A program made the position numbers and the translations under genes. 64,000 bases of DNA from the NCBI RefSeq assembly GCF_000224145.3, contig NC_020178.2:640986-704985 (forward strand), in the 5' to 3' direction. Below are positions 1-11,274 of this stretch, in pieces (position 1 is the first letter of the stretch; each line of letters starts with the position of its first letter). Source of the stretch: Ciona intestinalis. Lineage: Eukaryota; Chordata; Ascidiacea; Phlebobranchia; Cionidae. The notes beneath the pieces are model-generated. The model had not been told where the DNA came from. It saw nothing but the letters and a program-made list of their open reading frames with translations, and ran no database searches.

Positions 1-308
1 TGTATAGGAAGTTATAACTAGACTGTGGTCAAAAGAAAATATAAAAATACACGTCTGAATCGCAACAGCCCAAAAATATAAGTCAAAAAAAGTAAATCTT
101 TTCATACATGTTCATTAGAACGCCTTTCATATTATACTACGTGATGAAATACCATGGCCTATATAATGTGTGTTATGTAATGGCGCTTGCGAAATATATA
201 ACAGCCCATCCCAAAACCTGCGGAAACTAAATGTCATCGAATGTGGTTTATAACCTCGGGTTAATCTTTTCACGCTAAAGTCAATATACATGAATTGTAA
301 AAGTAAAG

Positions 309-378
309 TTACATTGATTGAAAGTTATATTGTTGTGTTATAATATGGTGGGGTTGAATAGTCCTAACTTTTATTCTA
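309..378 (+). repeat. Left arm of a 70-bp inverted repeat flanking SPARC exon 1
   Basis: Reads as the reverse complement of 1150-1219 with one mismatch by eye. Both arms continue into MITE-1-like sequence on the side facing the gene. Confidence 0.9.
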
Positions 379-525
379 ATTCATCGTCCAATTTGTTAGT
401 AAACAAAGAATATTTACAGAGTTATGTATGCGTATCCTCGCGACTCTAAAAGAGCGTTGTTAATTTTTTAAAAAGACCTGAAAATATGGGATTTGGATGC
501 TAACAGTATCTTACCCTACAGTATA
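345..525 (-). mobile_element. Degenerate MITE-1 copy
   Basis: Carries the reverse-orientation core (TTAGTAAACAAAGAATATTTACAGA) in pieces and ends in CTTACCCTACAGTATAT. The other terminus is replaced by sequence of the 70-bp inverted repeat. Confidence 0.6.
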
Positions 526-699
526 TATTGAGAAACTTTAGCCTTTTAAAGTTTTGCGTGGTCTGTAATCTGAAGTGGTATAATGTGTCAGGAGAAAAGG
601 AATATCGTGTTTCAATTACACAGTTTCCCGTCCTACAAGGTGAGGCTACCTTTTTAAGAGTCGTTTCTGGTCTAAAACGACGATACCCATTCAAATTTT

Positions 700-917
700 A
701 ACAGGACGGAGACTTAGGCTTTCGTAAATATCAATTAGGCGCCCGCCGAGTCGCGAGCGGTCTTCTGTGACGTCACAATAGTACCTTTGATCGGCGAGAA
801 GAAAAAGGCGAATTGGATTTCGACGCTCGAAAAGGAAGTGTATGCTGTTGGGTTATCGCCGAGATAGAAACGAGCAAATATAGTTTAAGTTATATTTTTG
901 GTAACAGGAAATACACC
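700..917 (+). promoter_or_regulatory. Probable SPARC promoter and 5' UTR
   Basis: A locally GC-richer stretch (about 740-765) is followed by a perfect CRE-type palindrome TGACGTCA at 768-775, and then about 140 bp before the first ATG of the signal-peptide exon. The start site itself is not visible. The reading frame is open upstream of 918 but contains no earlier ATG. Confidence 0.5.
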
Positions 918-3900
918 ATGAATGTAAAGACTGTAATTTTAGCAGTTTTAGTGGTTGGAATATGTACTTTATGTGGAACGGCAGAGGTAAGAAGAGTAGC
1001 ATGTATAGTATGTGGGGTGAGATGGGACACATTTATTGTAACATCCTTATCGTGTTTTAAACAATTATCAACGGTCTATGGAAGTGATGAGGATACAGTT
1101 TTATAATTTTCTAAAAGAACTTTGTTTACGATTAAATGGGACGAGAAAATAGAATAAAAGTTAGGACTATTCAACCCCACCATATTATAACACAACAATA
1201 TAACTTCCAATCAATGTAATGAAAAGGTGTCCCATCTTCTCGACTTCTCCCACCCTACTATATATCTAACGAACGTAACTTATTTACTTGTATAGCGGAG
1301 CAATTACAGTCGTTATAGCAGGGTGTCTGTTTCATACACCTCCTGTCCGCTTACGAGTTACCACGTATGTAACTTTGTTGGTACTTTTTAAATCCTAATT
1401 CGGTTACGTGTCAGTTACTATCTACGTTTGGGTGCAGCTAACTTAGTTATGTAAACAGTCTAAACTGTTTACAAATCGGAATTATAGTACTTTGGGGTAG
1501 ATACCGTTAGCATATATCTATTATTTAACAACGCTCTTTTAGAGTCGTGAGGTTACGATTATATAATTTTGTAACTATTCTCTATTTGTTTTATAAAAAC
1601 ATGAACCATCTTACCCTAACTTACTGTAAATATAAAAAACGTGTATTGTAGAAACAACAAAAGAATTAAATAAAACATAAACTTTACAACAATGCCCGAT
1701 TTTTGGATTAAAAGATCTGTAATAGGACGTTAAATTAATTTGGGCGTGGGTAAGATACAATTACACAGTATAGCCTGTTCTATACATGTTATTATACCAT
1801 AATGAGCAGTTATAGTACTTCCTATATGATGTAATATGCGCTAAAGGATAATCGTCTACGAAAAAGTGTGGGAACTTGAAAATGGTATCACTGTCTGGCT
1901 TGTATTGCCCATTTAAGGACCACGTCTATACCGCATAAGTAAATAGCCTAATGTCACGTTTTATACTGTGTGTTATAATATAGTATGATAGGGAAAGATG
2001 GGACACCTTTAGCACATAATACCCAAATATCCTGATCTTGTTTTAACCATTTAACAACGGTCTGTGGGAGTCGTAAAGATATAGTTTTATATTTCTTTGA
2101 ATGGTGTTTGTTTACTACTAAATGGGACGAGAAAATAGAGTTGAAATGTGTCCCATCTTCCCCACTGTTCTGTAGTACTGTGGGGTAAAGTGGATTCCGT
2201 TAGGATATAATATTCCAAATTTCCTAGTTTTATTTTGAACAAATAACGACGCGATTTTAGATTCGTGAGGATACGGTTATATATTTCTGTAAATATTCTT
2301 TGTTTACTACAAAATGGGACGATTAAAGTGAATGAGAAAATGTCACATCTTACCCCAATCTACTATATAGACATATTTATATATAGTAGGATGGGGGAAG
2401 ATGGGACACCCTTTCATTCCGTTTTCTTGTACATTTTGGTAATAAACAAAGAATATTAAAAGAATTATAAAACCTTGTCCTCGCGATTTTCATAGACCAT
2501 TGTTATTTGTTTAAAACACGACCAGGATATTGATATATATATTTTGTGCTAAAGGTGTCCCATCTTCCCCCACCCCACTATATTTAGACTGAAACACCCT
2601 TTCATTCAAGATAGCAACAGTTCATCGTTTCGTAGAGAATACCGTAGCGAAACCACGGTTAACCTAAACCATACATACGATTCATCTTATACTCGCATAC
2701 CCAAATTTGACAACGGAATCGTGCGCACAGAATGTAGCGGTTTTGGTTTAAAACTCGGCGCAATTCTCTTTAAAGCGAACAGTGTTTTATAACGGTACAA
2801 AATATAAAACTGTAGGGTAAGATGAATACACATAATATCCCATATTTCTTAATCGAGTGTTTAACAATTAACAACTCCATTTTAGTGTGTCATTTTGAAC
2901 CCAGATTACAATAAAGTTAATTGTATTTTTTATTTGAAATTCGGTTCTTAAAAATTCAGGCGTATTATTTATCAACGTAAAGTGTGTTATATTTTAAAGC
3001 GTTTACCGTCAGCGTTAGAGCATATCCAGCTTTACTTTGATTTGCTGTAATATGGTAGGGTGGGGAAGACGGGACACCTTTTAATTCGGTTCCGTCGTCG
3101 TATTTAGTAGTAAACAAAGAAAGAACATTAAAAAAATAAATAAAACCGTATCCTCACGATTGGTCACGACTTCCATAGACCGTTGTTAATTGTTTAAAAC
3201 ACGGTCAGAATATTTGGATACTACGCGCTAAAGGCGTCCCATCTTCTCCACAGTACTATATATATATGCCACATTATAAGCTCATTAGGCCTTGACTCTC
3301 AAAGGGCCAAAGCGAAATTCATAAATGCCCTTGGGAGCTAAACATTACTTTTTACGTTTCAGGCAAAAAAGAGAAAGCGCTCACAGCAAGCTAAGTTGGA
3401 CTTATTGCCCGACGAAAGTAAGTTTGTTTTCATAACATTGAAGTTTCCGCTGCGAGACCGGCTTAAACTGTCACGTGTATAGGCTTAATTTAGTAGTTTA
3501 AAGTTCTATTCTACACGCTTTCAATTAAACTGTTGATGGAAACAATTAATTGAGAAATTAAAAAGTATATACAGTAGGGTGGTGGGAGACGGGACATATT
3601 TTGCAAATGTCATCTAAATATTCTAAGCTTTTTTTTAAATGGGAGTCGCAAGGTTACAGTTTTATAATTCTTTGAATGTTCTTTGTTTTCTACCATACAG
3701 GATGAGAAAATAAAAAGCTGTCCCATCTCCCCCCACCCTACTATATACGTTCTATATATAGTAGGCTTATGAATCTTATTTATCCTCGCGTGGCAGGGCA
3801 ACCACAGTCGTTATAACACGGGTGTTTTGTTTCATACACCCCGTGATGCTCGCTTACGAGTTGCCATGTGCGTAACTTCGTAAGTAACTATTTTGGAGGG

Positions 3901-6900
3901 ATATTTTTCAACTTAAAACAGAATATAATGTAAAACCAGGTAAAATAATCTTAACATAACTTAAGACCTAACAAAGTACAATAATGTCCAATATTTGCGC
4001 TTCGCTTTTTAGTTAAATATTTGCCGATTTATATTTGCGCTATAAATCATTTTACGACAGGGCTAAACGCGCCCGCTTTTACGCGTGGCCTTTTATGCGT
4101 TTTTTTGTGGTTTCTTATGAATAAGCTGATTTATTGTTGTTGTATTTTTGGCTCGAAATCTTAACTTTTTCGGTTCTAATCCATGTAATGATAAAAAAGC
4201 GGGATATTATTGGTAGATCTAAGTTAGTGAAGGAAATTGGCGTCTTATTATGGTTCTTCATATGGTTAAGTGGATATTATATAAATGCACCACGTGTGTC
4301 TGGTGTATAAGAAGACACCCATGTTATAACTTGACAATGAGCATGAGGTGTATGAATACACCATGTGTGTTTGGTGTATAAGAAGACACCCATGTTATAA
4401 CGCGACGATGAGCAAAAGGTGTATAGTACTGTGGGGGAAGATGGGACACCTTTAGCACATTATCTCCGAATATCCTGATCGTGTTTTAAACAATTAACAA
4501 CGGTCTACGGGAGTCGTGAGGATATGGATTTATAATTCTTTCAATGTTCGTTGTTGTATTAAATGGCACGAGAAAATAGTTTTAAAAGGTGTCCCATCTT
4601 CCCCCACTGTACTATATAAATTTAAACGTAAATACCGCTTGGGCGCACATAAAAATCATTAAACTCGACAGCGAGCACGAGGTACGATCAACGGACCTCC
4701 AGTAATTTAACACAAGTCTATTTCCCACCCTGAGGACAAGCAGTTCTTACTCCTATTATGTTAACAGTTATCACGGTATGTGAGTGGGCGGTTATCTTTA
4801 ACAGGCGGGAGTTGCATACACGGAAACCAGTTCTGATAAGACGGCGTGTGATTTATTGCAGTTAATACATGCACTTATTGTATGTCAAGCGTGCCTGTAC
4901 TAATGATAAACAACTTCGGCGAGATTTGGCAAAAATGCAAACAAGTTTTACCATTTTTTCTTCAGAGCACGGAACGTGAACGAAACATTTTTTTGGGCAG
5001 TTTTAACGGAAATTTAAAACGAAAACGTTTTTTGTTAATAAAACGATTTAAAAATTTAATTTTTTTTAAAAAGGACATATACCAACAACAAAAATAGATA
5101 GAGAAGTTCAAATGTGATCTGAAAGTACCACTAAAATTTCAAAAACGAAACAGCACCTAAAAAAATGCGTGAAATCGAACCGCTAGAGTAAAAATATCGG
5201 CTGTGCGACAATGCATGGGATTTCCCATAAGAAAAATGTGACCGAACTACGAATCAGTTTACATTAATTATGACAACCTCGGCGCTCTGACACTTATATA
5301 AACCATAGCATGCAAAACGTTGTATTACTACAGCTGTTATTTATATAACATATGTCAGGCCGCGATGAATCGCTCAAAAATTCTCATGCATTTTAACCCC
5401 CAAACATTAAACACGTCAATCATGTTTCAAACATGGTAACTCGTAACCGGGTAGGAGGTGTATGAAACAAAACAGCCGTGTTATAAGTAATGTTGTTGGC
5501 CCACCATGAGGATAAATAAGTTTCATTCATTCATAACTTAAGTCGATTTTAACCCAAGCTAAATGGTGTTTTAACAACGCTGTTTTAGTGTTGTTGTGAG
5601 GATACGTTTTTTATACAGTTCTGCAAATACCAAATCGAATAAAAAGACAATGAAAACATATACCTTTTTAACCCAACCCACTATAATATAACTATATATC
5701 ATAAGAGCTGCATATTTTAACCTAAACATACTTATTGTTTAGAATTATGCGCTCGTAAGAGATGCGGACGAAAACCAAAGGGTTCATGGTGTCAGGTCGT
5801 ACGGGATGAGAACGGTCACAGAACACCTACATGCGTTTGCCCACGAAGCTGTAACACTACGTAAGTATGGCGTCACGATGACGTAGTATGTTGATTACGT
5901 CAGAAATGTTTAAAGTAATGATAGATACAACGGTAAATGTATAGTACTGTGGGGCCGGGCATATAGCGTATAATATTCCGTATTTCGAACCGTTAAATCG
6001 TGACGTCATGTTTTAGTGACGTCATTACTATGACGTAATGGCTACTGGTAACCTAATGTTATTTGTACAGGCAAATTGAGCCAGTATGTAGTATGTATGG
6101 ACGACAATACGACAGCGAATGTCTGATGCATTTGGAAGCTTGTAAGAAGAGAAAGAATATTAAGCTAGCTTATGAAGGGCCGTGTATTGGTAAGTAATTT
6201 AAGATATATACTATATAAAGCTCGTAATATATACGCATGTAATGTAATTTATTATGGAAAAGATGGGACACCTTTTAACTCTATTTCCTCGTCCCATTTG
6301 TTAGTTAACAAAGAGCATTCAAAGAATTATAAAACCGTATCCTCACGACTCCCATAGACCGTTGTTAATTGTTTAAAACACGATCAGGATATTTGGATAC
6401 GTTAAAGGTGTCCCATCTTGCATAGAGATAGACTATAGTAGGTTGGTGGATAATACGATATATAGATAAGTAATGAAGTATATCTTAATTGTATTACATT
6501 TTACGCGGGTGAATCTTACCCTAGCCAACTATATTATACTTTAAAGTATATATTGTGTCACGGACTGCTATTTTTAGATAAACTATTGGTCTACAGTTCA
6601 AAACGATTTAGAAATCAAAAGCATAAAACCCCACTTTTAATAAAATACTCTTTTAAAAACACAAAAGCGGTTTTCATTATATATAGTTAACTACACAGTA
6701 CGACAATGCGTTCCTTATTACCAATTTTTCTTCCATATTTCGCGTGTTTTGCGCGCTTTGGACGCACGAGACAGCAGGCGTGCTTTTACTGATAACATCT
6801 ATTAAAGGCAGCGACCGGAAAAGATTTTAAGCGATATTTTAAAGTTTACTGACCATGATGTTCTCTATAGTTTATACCGGTGGTTCTAAATCTAAAACGT

Positions 6901-9900
6901 AGTGTATTCGCATACCATTTAATGGTAGGTAAAGAGTTTTGACGAAATAAATTGAAATACAAAAATATAATCACCCATAAAGTTACATAGGTGGTAACTC
7001 GTAAGCGGGCCCGAGGTGTATGAAACAGAACGACCGTGTTATAACGACTGTCATTACCTGCCATGCGAGGATAAATAAGTTTCATATGAACGGTAATACA
7101 AAATAGTAAATATAACACAAGTGTAAGAATTATGGAATTAGGTAAGCAAAGTATACATATAGTAGGATGGGGAAAGATGGGACACCTTTAACACATAATA
7201 TCCAAATATCCTGATCGTGTTTTGAACAATTAACAACTGTCTATGGGAGTCGTGAGTATACGGTTTTAGAATTCTTTGAATGTTCTTTGTTTACTACCAA
7301 ATCTGACGAGAAAATAGAATGATAAGGTGTCCCATCTTCCCCCATCCTACTGTATATGTACTATGTCTCAAACCCTACGGTATTTGCTGTTATTAAAATA
7401 CCTTTAACAAATTAAGTAAAATTTTATTCTATACGGATGATATCCTACGGCGAGGCACACCAGGGGACCTATATGGAATTTAAGTCAGAGTTGGCCGATT
7501 ACCCGTCAAAAAACTAAAATATTTGACCAGCATTTTTTTATATTTTTAGACGTTTAAATTCTCCGCCAAAGTAGGCAATATATCTTAACCGCATGCGTGT
7601 CGATAAGCGTCATTTGTACTGTCAGTTATCCGCATATATCGTAGCCATAGTCTACGTTTTGAACTAATGGAGCCTTTCAAGCTACCATAGCAGCATATAT
7701 GTGGTTTTTGTTGCGAGTGAATATCCCATTAGATCACTGAAGCGCAAATAATTGAATCAAATTGTATATTCGGCCTTTTGAACTCGAAAACTGCCTTGCT
7801 TTGTATTATAGTAGCTTAGAGAATGAAAACATGCGCCATCTTATCCCACTCTACTATACAGCGTCGTTCCATACACAGTATTTTAAAAACTAAGCAATAA
7901 ATACTATATCCTAGCGTATATTCTGTACTTAAAACACTTCACAATAATTTAAAAACAACTAAGAATCGGTCACATTTTATACTGACTACCTGTAATAACG
8001 AAAGCTAAGGTTATACCTTTATTATAAAAACTAAAAATACTCCAAATAGTAAACAACGGTTAGAATTGATCAAATACACTTTATAAGCAGTAACCTCTTT
8101 TTTTTCTAACAACACTGTAAGAACTAAGCAGTCGAATGCTAAAAGCAAGAGAATAAAACGCAAGAATGCAGATTGTAATTAACGTTTTTTGTCTCACTCG
8201 ATTTAGGCGCAAATTCCGTGTGGTATTTAACACGTAATACAAAACAGCCGATTGACAGTGACTGTTTTAATGCCGTTTTGTTGCTAATTTCGTTCGTTTG
8301 TAAATATAATCTTATTTTAAAATATGTTGTTATTATTTATCTTAACGTGGTATAGTGCAACGACAGTCGTTATAACAGGGGTGTTCTGTTTCTTACACCT
8401 AATGCCCGCTTGGGACACCTTTAGCACATAATATCCCAATATCCTGATCGTGTTTTAAACAACTAACAACGGTCTATGGGAGTCGCGGATATGGTTTTAT
8501 AATTCTTTGAATGTTCTCTGTTTAATTCTAAATTGAACGAGAAAATAGAACGAAAATATGTCCCATCTTCCCCCACCCTACTATACATTAATTCAACCAT
8601 TCACTTTTTCCAGCTTCGCAAGCTAAATGCCAGTCGCATGAACTACAACAGTTCCCATTTCGTCTTCTTGATTGGTTCGTTCATTTGAAAGATGTGGATG
8701 AGTTTGGGAGCGTCGATTACCAGAAGACTGTAATGTCATTGTCGGAAACGGATAGAAAAGACGTGGCACAGGTATACAGATATTTAAGTTTCGTAATCAA
8801 CCGCAAAGTAACATACATGGTAACCGTAAGCGGGCACGAAGTGTATAATACACCAGTGTTATAACGACTGTCGTTTTTCTGTCACGCGAGGATAAAGTAA
8901 GTTATATTTATTCCTAAGAGACGATTTTTTTCAGATTAATTGCTCTATAACGTAAAGTATTGTGGGGTAAGATAAGACATGTTTTTATTGTCTTTTCTCG
9001 TCCCATTTGGTAGTAAACAAAGTATATTTACAAAGTTATATAATCGTATTATCATGGCTCTGAAAGCGAGTTGTTAATTGTTAAAACACGGTTAGAAAAT
9101 ATAAGATTTATGTGCTAACGGTATCCATCTTACCCCACAGTACTATACTTGATTAAACTCGTATTGCCAGCAATTTTTAATAAGAAACCCCGATTTTCAC
9201 TGACTCATACAATACACTATCACCCCTATCGGAAAAGTGCTTTGATTTTAGCATTCTCACGTTTTATCGACGAATATGATTGGGCAAATGGCTAAAACAA
9301 CAAACCGAAGTAAAACTTGTGGCCAAAACACAATATTGATTTAGAATTTTAGATGTTTGATACCTTTACTGTGACTGACGCAGTTTCTCGGCGTTTTTGA
9401 TCAAATTTTAAAGATAAATTTCAATCGTTAGAGAAACGATTTTGTCCATAGGCTACGGTATATTGATGCAGTTGCATCAGCGTTGTTTGATTAAATAAAC
9501 AAATGGCTGAATTTGTATGTTTTTGTCACGGTAACGGAGTAGTTTACAAAAGCGAAAAGACTGGAAGTAGCAGTAAAAAGTCAGTCGTTATATATATAGT
9601 GGGGTGGGGGAAGTTGGGCACTTTTTTATTCCATGTTCTCGTCCCGTTTGGTAGTAAACAAAGAACATTCAAAGAGTTATAAAATTGTATCCCCACGACC
9701 CTCATAGACCGTTGTTAATTGTTTAAAACACGATCAGGATATTTGGATATTCCATGCTAAAGGTGTCCCATCTTACCCCACAGTAATATATCACTAAATC
9801 AACTTTTTTTGCAGTGGAAATTTCAGCATCTGGACCGAAACAAGGACGGTAAATTAAGCAACAAAGAAATTAAACGGTTTCGTTTTGCCCTCATGCCTCT

Positions 9901-11117
9901 TGAACATTGTGCTAAACACTTCTTCAAGTAAGTAAATGTAACATGTGTCATATACCATATGTATACGATCACGGCATTTTAGAAGCTATTTAGTAACATT
10001 TTTGATTAGTCCGACGTCGTGACACAGTGGTTTGCGTGTGTTTCTAGAGTTTTCGGGTTCAAGACTCGTCGCTGGTACTATTGTGGGCGTATGTGTCATG
10101 GGCAACACAGTTAACAGCAATTGCTCCAACCCAGTAGTTCTAAAATACGATAGTGGTCACAAAGATACATATACATACTATACGTGGTAGCCTAACTCGT
10201 AAGCGGACACGAGGTGTTTGAAACAGAACACCCATGTTATAACGACTGTTGTTGCCCCGCCGTACAAGAATAATCAAATTGCATAACATCTATACTTCAT
10301 TTAGAAAATGCGATTTGGACAAAAACAGAAAATTATCAAGTGATGAATGGAGTGAATGTTTGGTGACAAGAGCCTTGACATGGTACCAGGGTAGAAACGG
10401 TAAGACATAAGCTGTTCTATTCTATATGGGTGAGGTTCTTGTTGGACATAGGAATTGGGCAAGATTTGCCATCAACTTAACACACTGGAGTGTTTGAATG
10501 AATAGATCCATAAGGTGTGTCCATACACCTTATGCTCACTGTTGGGGTATAACATGGGTGTCTTCTTATACACCAGACACACATGGTGTATTCATACACC
10601 TCATGCTCACTGTCAAGTTATAACATGGGTGTCTTCTTATACACCAGACACACATGGTGTATTCATACACTTCATGCTCACTGTCAAGTTATAACATGGG
10701 TGTCTTCTTATACACCAGACACACATGGTGTATTCATACACCTCATGCTTACTGTTGAGTTTAAGCATATAGTACTGTGGGGGAAGAAAGGAAACCTTTC
10801 ACACTAATATCCAAATATTCTGATCTTATTTTAAACAATTAACAATGGTTTACAAGAGTCGCAGAAATACAGTTTCATAATTCGTTGAATGTTCTTTGTT
10901 TTCTACCAAATGAGCTGAGAAAGAAGAATAAAATGGTGTCCCATCAACCCCCACCCCCACCAGACATTTATTTTTTTAAATAATGAAAATTGTGTAATAC
11001 AAAAGGGAATGGGCTTGTATGTTATTTAAACTAACCAGAAAATCTGTCCTATATACATAAAAAATCCTTTATTTTCTTTTTTTTACAGAAGTAAACCGGG
11101 AGGAATCTATACAGTGA
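918..11117 (+). CDS. SPARC: SPARC (osteonectin), secreted matricellular calcium-binding glycoprotein
   Basis: Eight coding exons join in phase: 918-986, 3363-3417, 5743-5860, 6071-6189, 8614-8771, 9815-9927, 10305-10399 and 11089-11117, giving 251 aa. Order of parts: hydrophobic signal peptide (1-22); a short basic linker (KKRKRSQQ) where vertebrate SPARC has its acidic domain I; follistatin-like module with Cys pairs (about 43-81); Kazal-like module (EPVCSMYGRQYDSEC, about 83-121); EC domain (FPFRLLDWFVHL onward); and two EF-hands. EF1 is D180-N182-D184-K186-S188-E191. EF2, inside the paired cysteines CDLDKNRKLSSDEWSEC, is D214-D216-N218-K220-S222-E225. SPARC binds collagen and calcium in basement membrane; that role is family knowledge. 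The ATG at 918 is the first in frame and is followed at once by the signal peptide. Introns 1, 2, 4 and 5 are loaded with MITE-1 and SINE copies. SMOC or another SPARC relative is less likely because there is no thyroglobulin domain. Confidence 0.93.
1004..1264 (+). mobile_element. MITE-1 with internal foreign segment
   Basis: Starts TATAGTATGTGGGGTGAGATGGG 17 bp after the SPARC exon 1 donor and ends CTCCCACCCTACTATA. The right arm of the 70-bp inverted repeat (1150-1219) sits inside it. Confidence 0.8.
1150..1219 (-). repeat. Right arm of the 70-bp inverted repeat
   Basis: Reverse complement of 309-378; see that entry. The arms bracket the promoter and first coding exon of SPARC. Confidence 0.9.
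1277..1385 (-). mobile_element. SINE 3' half, reverse orientation
   Basis: Has the SINE core modules in reverse: CAGTCGTTATA, TGTTTCATACACCTC, CGCTTACGAGTTACCACGTATGTAACTT. Confidence 0.7.
1483..1628 (+). mobile_element. MITE-1, GTAAGATGGATAC-type termini
   Basis: Left end TATAGTACTTTGGGGTAGATACCG, core TTTAACAACGCTCTTTTAGAGTCGTGAGG, right end CATCTTACCCTAACTTACTGTA. Confidence 0.7.
1978..2583 (+). mobile_element. Three consecutive MITE-1 copies
   Basis: Copies at about 1978-2180, 2173-2368 and 2382-2583 abut or nearly abut. The first two share the junction TAGTACTGTGG, so one may have landed in the terminal TA of the other. The third is in the opposite orientation. Confidence 0.85.
2809..2895 (+). 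mobile_element. Truncated MITE-1
   Basis: Only the left terminus (CTGTAGGGTAAGATGAATAC) and the start of the core are recognisable. Confidence 0.5.
3050..3265 (-). mobile_element. MITE-1, full length
   Basis: From TATGGTAGGGTGGGGAAGACGGG to CCCATCTTCTCCACAGTACTATA. The two termini belong to different subtypes. Confidence 0.85.
3568..3757 (+). mobile_element. MITE-1, full length
   Basis: From ACAGTAGGGTGGTGGGAGACGGG to TCCCCCCACCCTACTATATA. Confidence 0.8.
3770..3885 (-). mobile_element. SINE 3' half, reverse orientation
   Basis: TTTATCCTCGCGTGGCAGGGCAACCACAGTCGTTATAACACGGG and the adjoining modules are well preserved. Confidence 0.75.
4281..4425 (+). repeat. Minisatellite, about two units
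   Basis: Units contain ACACCATGTGTGTTTGGTGTATAAGAAGACACCCATGTTATAAC in pieces, followed by a GAGCATGAGGTGTATGAAT module. A MITE-1 copy begins exactly at its right edge. Confidence 0.85.
4422..4618 (+). mobile_element. MITE-1, full length, CTGTGGGGG-type at both ends
   Basis: Symmetric termini TATAGTACTGTGGGGGAAGATG and CATCTTCCCCCACTGTACTATA. It joins the minisatellite with no spacer. Confidence 0.9.
5426..5535 (+). mobile_element. SINE 3' half
   Basis: GGTAACTCGTAACCGGGTAGG, GTGTATGAAACAAAACAGCCGTGTTATAA and GAGGATAAATAAGTTTCATTCATTCAT mark the 3' half and ATTC tail. Confidence 0.7.
5879..6038. promoter_or_regulatory. TGACGT-dense SPARC intron 3
   Basis: The 210-bp intron has perfect TGACGTCA at 6001-6008 and 6017-6024, TGACGTA at 5879 and 6031, and further ACGTCA partials. 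These are CRE/ATF-type palindromes by sequence; function is not shown. Confidence 0.45.
5939..6000 (+). mobile_element. MITE-1 left-end fragment
   Basis: TATAGTACTGTGGGGCCGGGC followed by decayed core, ending at the first TGACGTCA. Confidence 0.45.
6250..6425 (-). mobile_element. MITE-1, terminus-eroded
   Basis: Core intact (GGTGTCCCATCTTGCATA at the right) but both outermost termini are replaced. Confidence 0.75.
6965..7090 (+). mobile_element. SINE 3' half
   Basis: From TCACCCATAAAGTTACATAGG to GAGGATAAATAAGTTTCA. Confidence 0.75.
7158..7355 (+). mobile_element. MITE-1, full length
   Basis: TATAGTAGGATGGGGAAAGATG to CTTCCCCCATCCTACTGTATA. Confidence 0.9.
8340..8583. mobile_element. SINE fragment fused to a left-truncated MITE-1
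   Basis: SINE (reverse) breaks at CCTAATGCCCGCTTGGGACACC. From there the sequence is MITE-1 core to CCCCCACCCTACTATAC. The MITE terminus is missing at the joint. Confidence 0.75.
8808..8910 (+). mobile_element. SINE 3' half
   Basis: ACATACATGGTAACCGTAAGCGGGCACGAAG and the usual downstream modules. Confidence 0.7.
8951..9150 (-). mobile_element. MITE-1, GTAAGAT-type
   Basis: AAGTATTGTGGGGTAAGATAAG to CATCTTACCCCACAGTACTATA. Confidence 0.85.
9593..9790 (-). mobile_element. MITE-1 with mixed termini
   Basis: Left TATAGTGGGGTGGGGGAAGTTG, right CATCTTACCCCACAGTAATATA. Ends 24 bp before the SPARC exon 6 acceptor. Confidence 0.9.
10014..10285 (+). mobile_element. Near full-length tRNA-derived SINE
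   Basis: Has a 5' tRNA-like head (CGTGACACAGTGGTTTGCG as A-box region, GGGTTCAAGACTC as B-box), then TGTGGGCGTATGTGTC, GCAATTGCTCCAACCCAGTAG and the 3' half. Confidence 0.8.
10500..10760 (-). repeat. Minisatellite, about four units of about 70 bp
   Basis: Nearly identical units with CATGGTGTATTCATACACC and TTATAACATGGGTGTCTTCTTATACACCAG modules. A MITE-1 copy starts 8 bp beyond. Confidence 0.9.
10768..10966 (+). mobile_element. MITE-1, right end decayed
   Basis: TATAGTACTGTGGGGGAAGAAAGG, full core, and right end ACCCCCACCCCCACCAGA. Confidence 0.75.
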
Positions 11118-11274
11118 TGTTGCCAAGAGAACATTCTTGCTTAAACAGTTCAGATTTTTTTGTGATTTTGTAAATAACGAATCGTCAAGCATGATCAGCA
11201 TATTCCTATTCACATATACGTTGCAAATACACATCATACGCTTGTATTTCTGGGTTATGTTTTATGAGTAAATG

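Noticed and set aside
813..917. Upstream extension of the SPARC frame
   Set aside because: The frame is open but has no ATG before 918, and a signal peptide follows directly after 918.
1004..1030. G-quadruplex in the MITE-1 terminus
   Set aside because: Only three separate runs of three or more G are present (GGG, GGGGG, GGG), so a standard three-tetrad quadruplex is not supported.
10583..10807. ORF of 74 aa with internal repeats (and similar at 20516, 32923, 32954, 49458, 49580)
   Set aside because: These are translations of the minisatellite units, repeated in both strands and frames, with no start context, splice sites or neighbours to support a gene.
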